Origin: Chromobotia macracanthus
Lineage: Eukaryota; Chordata; Actinopteri; Cypriniformes; Botiidae
DNA: 64,000 nucleotides
Assembly: GCA_036877525.1 (NCBI GenBank)
Contig: JAZGTH010000124.1
Coordinates: 1-64,000, forward strand
Reading direction: 5' to 3'
Under the pieces are notes generated by a model that saw only the letters and a program-made list of their open reading frames with translations, had not been told where the DNA came from and ran no database searches. The stretch's first letter is position 1; every line of letters begins with the position of its first letter. This document shows, piece after piece, positions 62,366-64,000 of this stretch. The position numbers were made by a program, and so were the translations under genes.

Positions 62366-64000
62366 GGAACTCGTGCTTTGTTTTGAAATGACACATTGGG
62401 AAATGAAATACCCACTGTTCCACACAGCTTACAGCTTATCCTGGTGTGAAGCCTGACTGGGCACGACTCAAGATGAGAGGTCACAAGAATGATCTAAGTT
62501 AAAGAATCTTATAAATGTGTGGGGATGCCTAACCAGCAGCATCACAGATCTCCTGTAGGGAGACCCTGACAAAAGGGCAGGGGAAAGAAACCACTCCTCT
62601 AGTTGAGTGAGCTCTAAACTTAAGGCAAAGGCAAACTGTGTGCCTCATAGGCTATAGAGATTGCTTCAATAATCCAATTGCTAGTGGTTTGAAACCCTTT
62701 TTAGGAAATCTGAGACACACCATCAGCTGATCAGATTTTTTCCACTGAGAGGTCCTCTGCGCATAGGCCTCCTAAACCAGGCAAAGTAATGCAGCTTCCT
62801 ATAGTCAGCTGACTCATGAGGTAGAGGGTAAATGGCCTGAAGTACCACAGACTGTGCCACATTTGTCACTTTGAGCACATAACCTGGTCTAGGCTGGAGA
62901 ATGGCCTTGGCCTTCCCTGGAACAAACTCCAGATAGAAGGGAGTCACAGAAAGGACCTGCAAGTCCCCAACTCTTTTATGGGATGTAACAGACAGCAGAA
63001 AGGCCATCTTAAGGGATATAAACTTCTCTGACACCTGGTCAGTGTGTTTAAAGGGCTCCAGGAATAGCCCCTTTAGAACTTCTGCCAGTGTCCACCCCAG
63101 TACACTAGACTGAATAAGTGGCCTCATTGTCTTAACACCACGAAGATGTCTCCCCAAAGGTCCATCACTTAATGACACATGGAAGGCAGCTATGGCCACC
63201 ACATAGACTTTAAGTGTGGATGAGGAATGACCCCCCAGAGAAACGATCCTGGAGAAACTCCAGCCCTGAAGCCACTGGGCAGTTAACTGAGCCCAACTAG
63301 CATTCTCTGCACCATAAAGTGAAAACATTCCACTTTTGGAGCAAGTTCTGGAGTTTAGAGTGGTCTCAACAACCTCGGTTGAAAGACCAGAATCTAAGAG
63401 TTGGTCCCCCTCTGGGGCCAGACCTACAGCTTCCACAATTCTGGAGGGCCCGCAATGAGATCAGACAACTGAACCTGAGCCAGCCAGAATGGGGCTACCA
63501 GAAGCAGACTGACCCCATCTTGATGGACCCTCTCCAGGACTCCAGGGAGCAAAATAATCAGGGGAAAGGCATACAGACCTAGTCTCGGCCATGTCTGTAT
63601 CATGGCATCCAGCCCCAATGAGGGAGACCCAGAGAGGACAGTGAGTGTTCTGTTGAAATGCGAACAAATCCACTTTCACCAGGCTAAACTTCCTCCAAAT
63701 TAACTCCACTGTTTGGGATTGAAGTCCCTACACACCAGGCCTCAGCCCCTTCTTTGACGTCTACCCCGACATTATGTTCCCCAGGGATGTACATAGCTCT
63801 GAGGGAGAACAATTTTCCCTGAGACCAGAGAATAACCTGATATGCCAATCTGTAAAAGGGTGTGCCAAGAGACGATGACCCCTCATAAAGTGTCCCTCCA
63901 TGGCCGCACCTCAGCCTGTAAGGAACCCGTCGGTTGTCACAATCTTGCATAGACAGGGTGCTCCCAGAGACAGACCTTGGGACAGGAACTATGGTTCCAC
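62366..64000 (-). mobile_element. Decayed DIRS element 2: RNase H end, linker and tyrosine recombinase; runs off the window
   Basis: Minus-strand order: the RNase H end (LFSLRAMYIPGEHNVGVDV, about 63820-63760); linker (VDLFAFQQNTHCPLWVSL, GVLERVHQDGVSLLLVAPFW); then the recombinase at 63436-62723, with the first catalytic Arg in SHKRVGDLQVLSV (about 62985-62945). Its continuation is out of frame: WIIEAISIAYEAHSLPLP, then FRAHSTRG (the H-x-x-R box, about 62625-62600). A TGG-to-TAG stop and a one-base shift precede TFIRFFNLD at about 62530-62500. The usual Tyr of RFYNLD is Phe here. Not functional. Confidence 0.85.

Noticed and set aside
1..64000. CRISPR arrays, operons, riboswitches or phage modules
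   Set aside because: None present; intron-containing vertebrate genes and fish repeats account for the recognised structure.

Overview
This is vertebrate nuclear DNA, almost certainly from a teleost fish and perhaps an otophysan such as a catfish or characin (the clade is inference). The evidence is three recognisable multi-exon vertebrate genes with canonical GT/AG introns, AT-rich introns, teleost-type SINE fragments, and DIRS and Ty3/gypsy retroelement remains. There is no bacterial, phage or CRISPR content. I found no undescribed system, but several details deserve a second look.

All three host genes lie on the minus strand. From high to low coordinate they are sfrp2 (43429-42034, three exons, 294 aa), arfip1 (coding core 32823-25460, eight exons, 376 aa, plus an in-frame upstream exon at 36990-36659) and fhdc1 (15189-4095, eleven coding exons, 1158 aa). 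I joined every coding exon by hand and checked that reading phase is kept across each junction. The resulting lengths fall close to what I recall of the human proteins. SFRP2 is a secreted Wnt modulator, arfaptin-1 is a BAR-domain Golgi/TGN protein, and FHDC1 (INF1) is a formin that links actin, microtubules and Golgi. The last two genes share a Golgi theme and are direct neighbours.

Layout: 1-775, a probable non-autonomous DNA transposon; 776-1320, a DIRS reverse transcriptase/RNase H remnant on the plus strand; 1321-4094, the 3' flank of fhdc1; 4095-22.7 kb, fhdc1 with its large first intron and a CpG-rich promoter carrying an NRF1-type site; 22.7-25.4 kb, spacer and arfip1 3' UTR; 25.4-38.5 kb, arfip1 and its promoter region; 38.5-42.0 kb, spacer and sfrp2 3' UTR; 42.0-43.6 kb, sfrp2; 43.6-57.3 kb, a gene-poor flank with two well-delimited inverted-repeat elements; 57.3-64.0 kb, a GC-richer transposon island holding a decayed Ty3/gypsy element and two decayed DIRS elements that appear joined head to tail.
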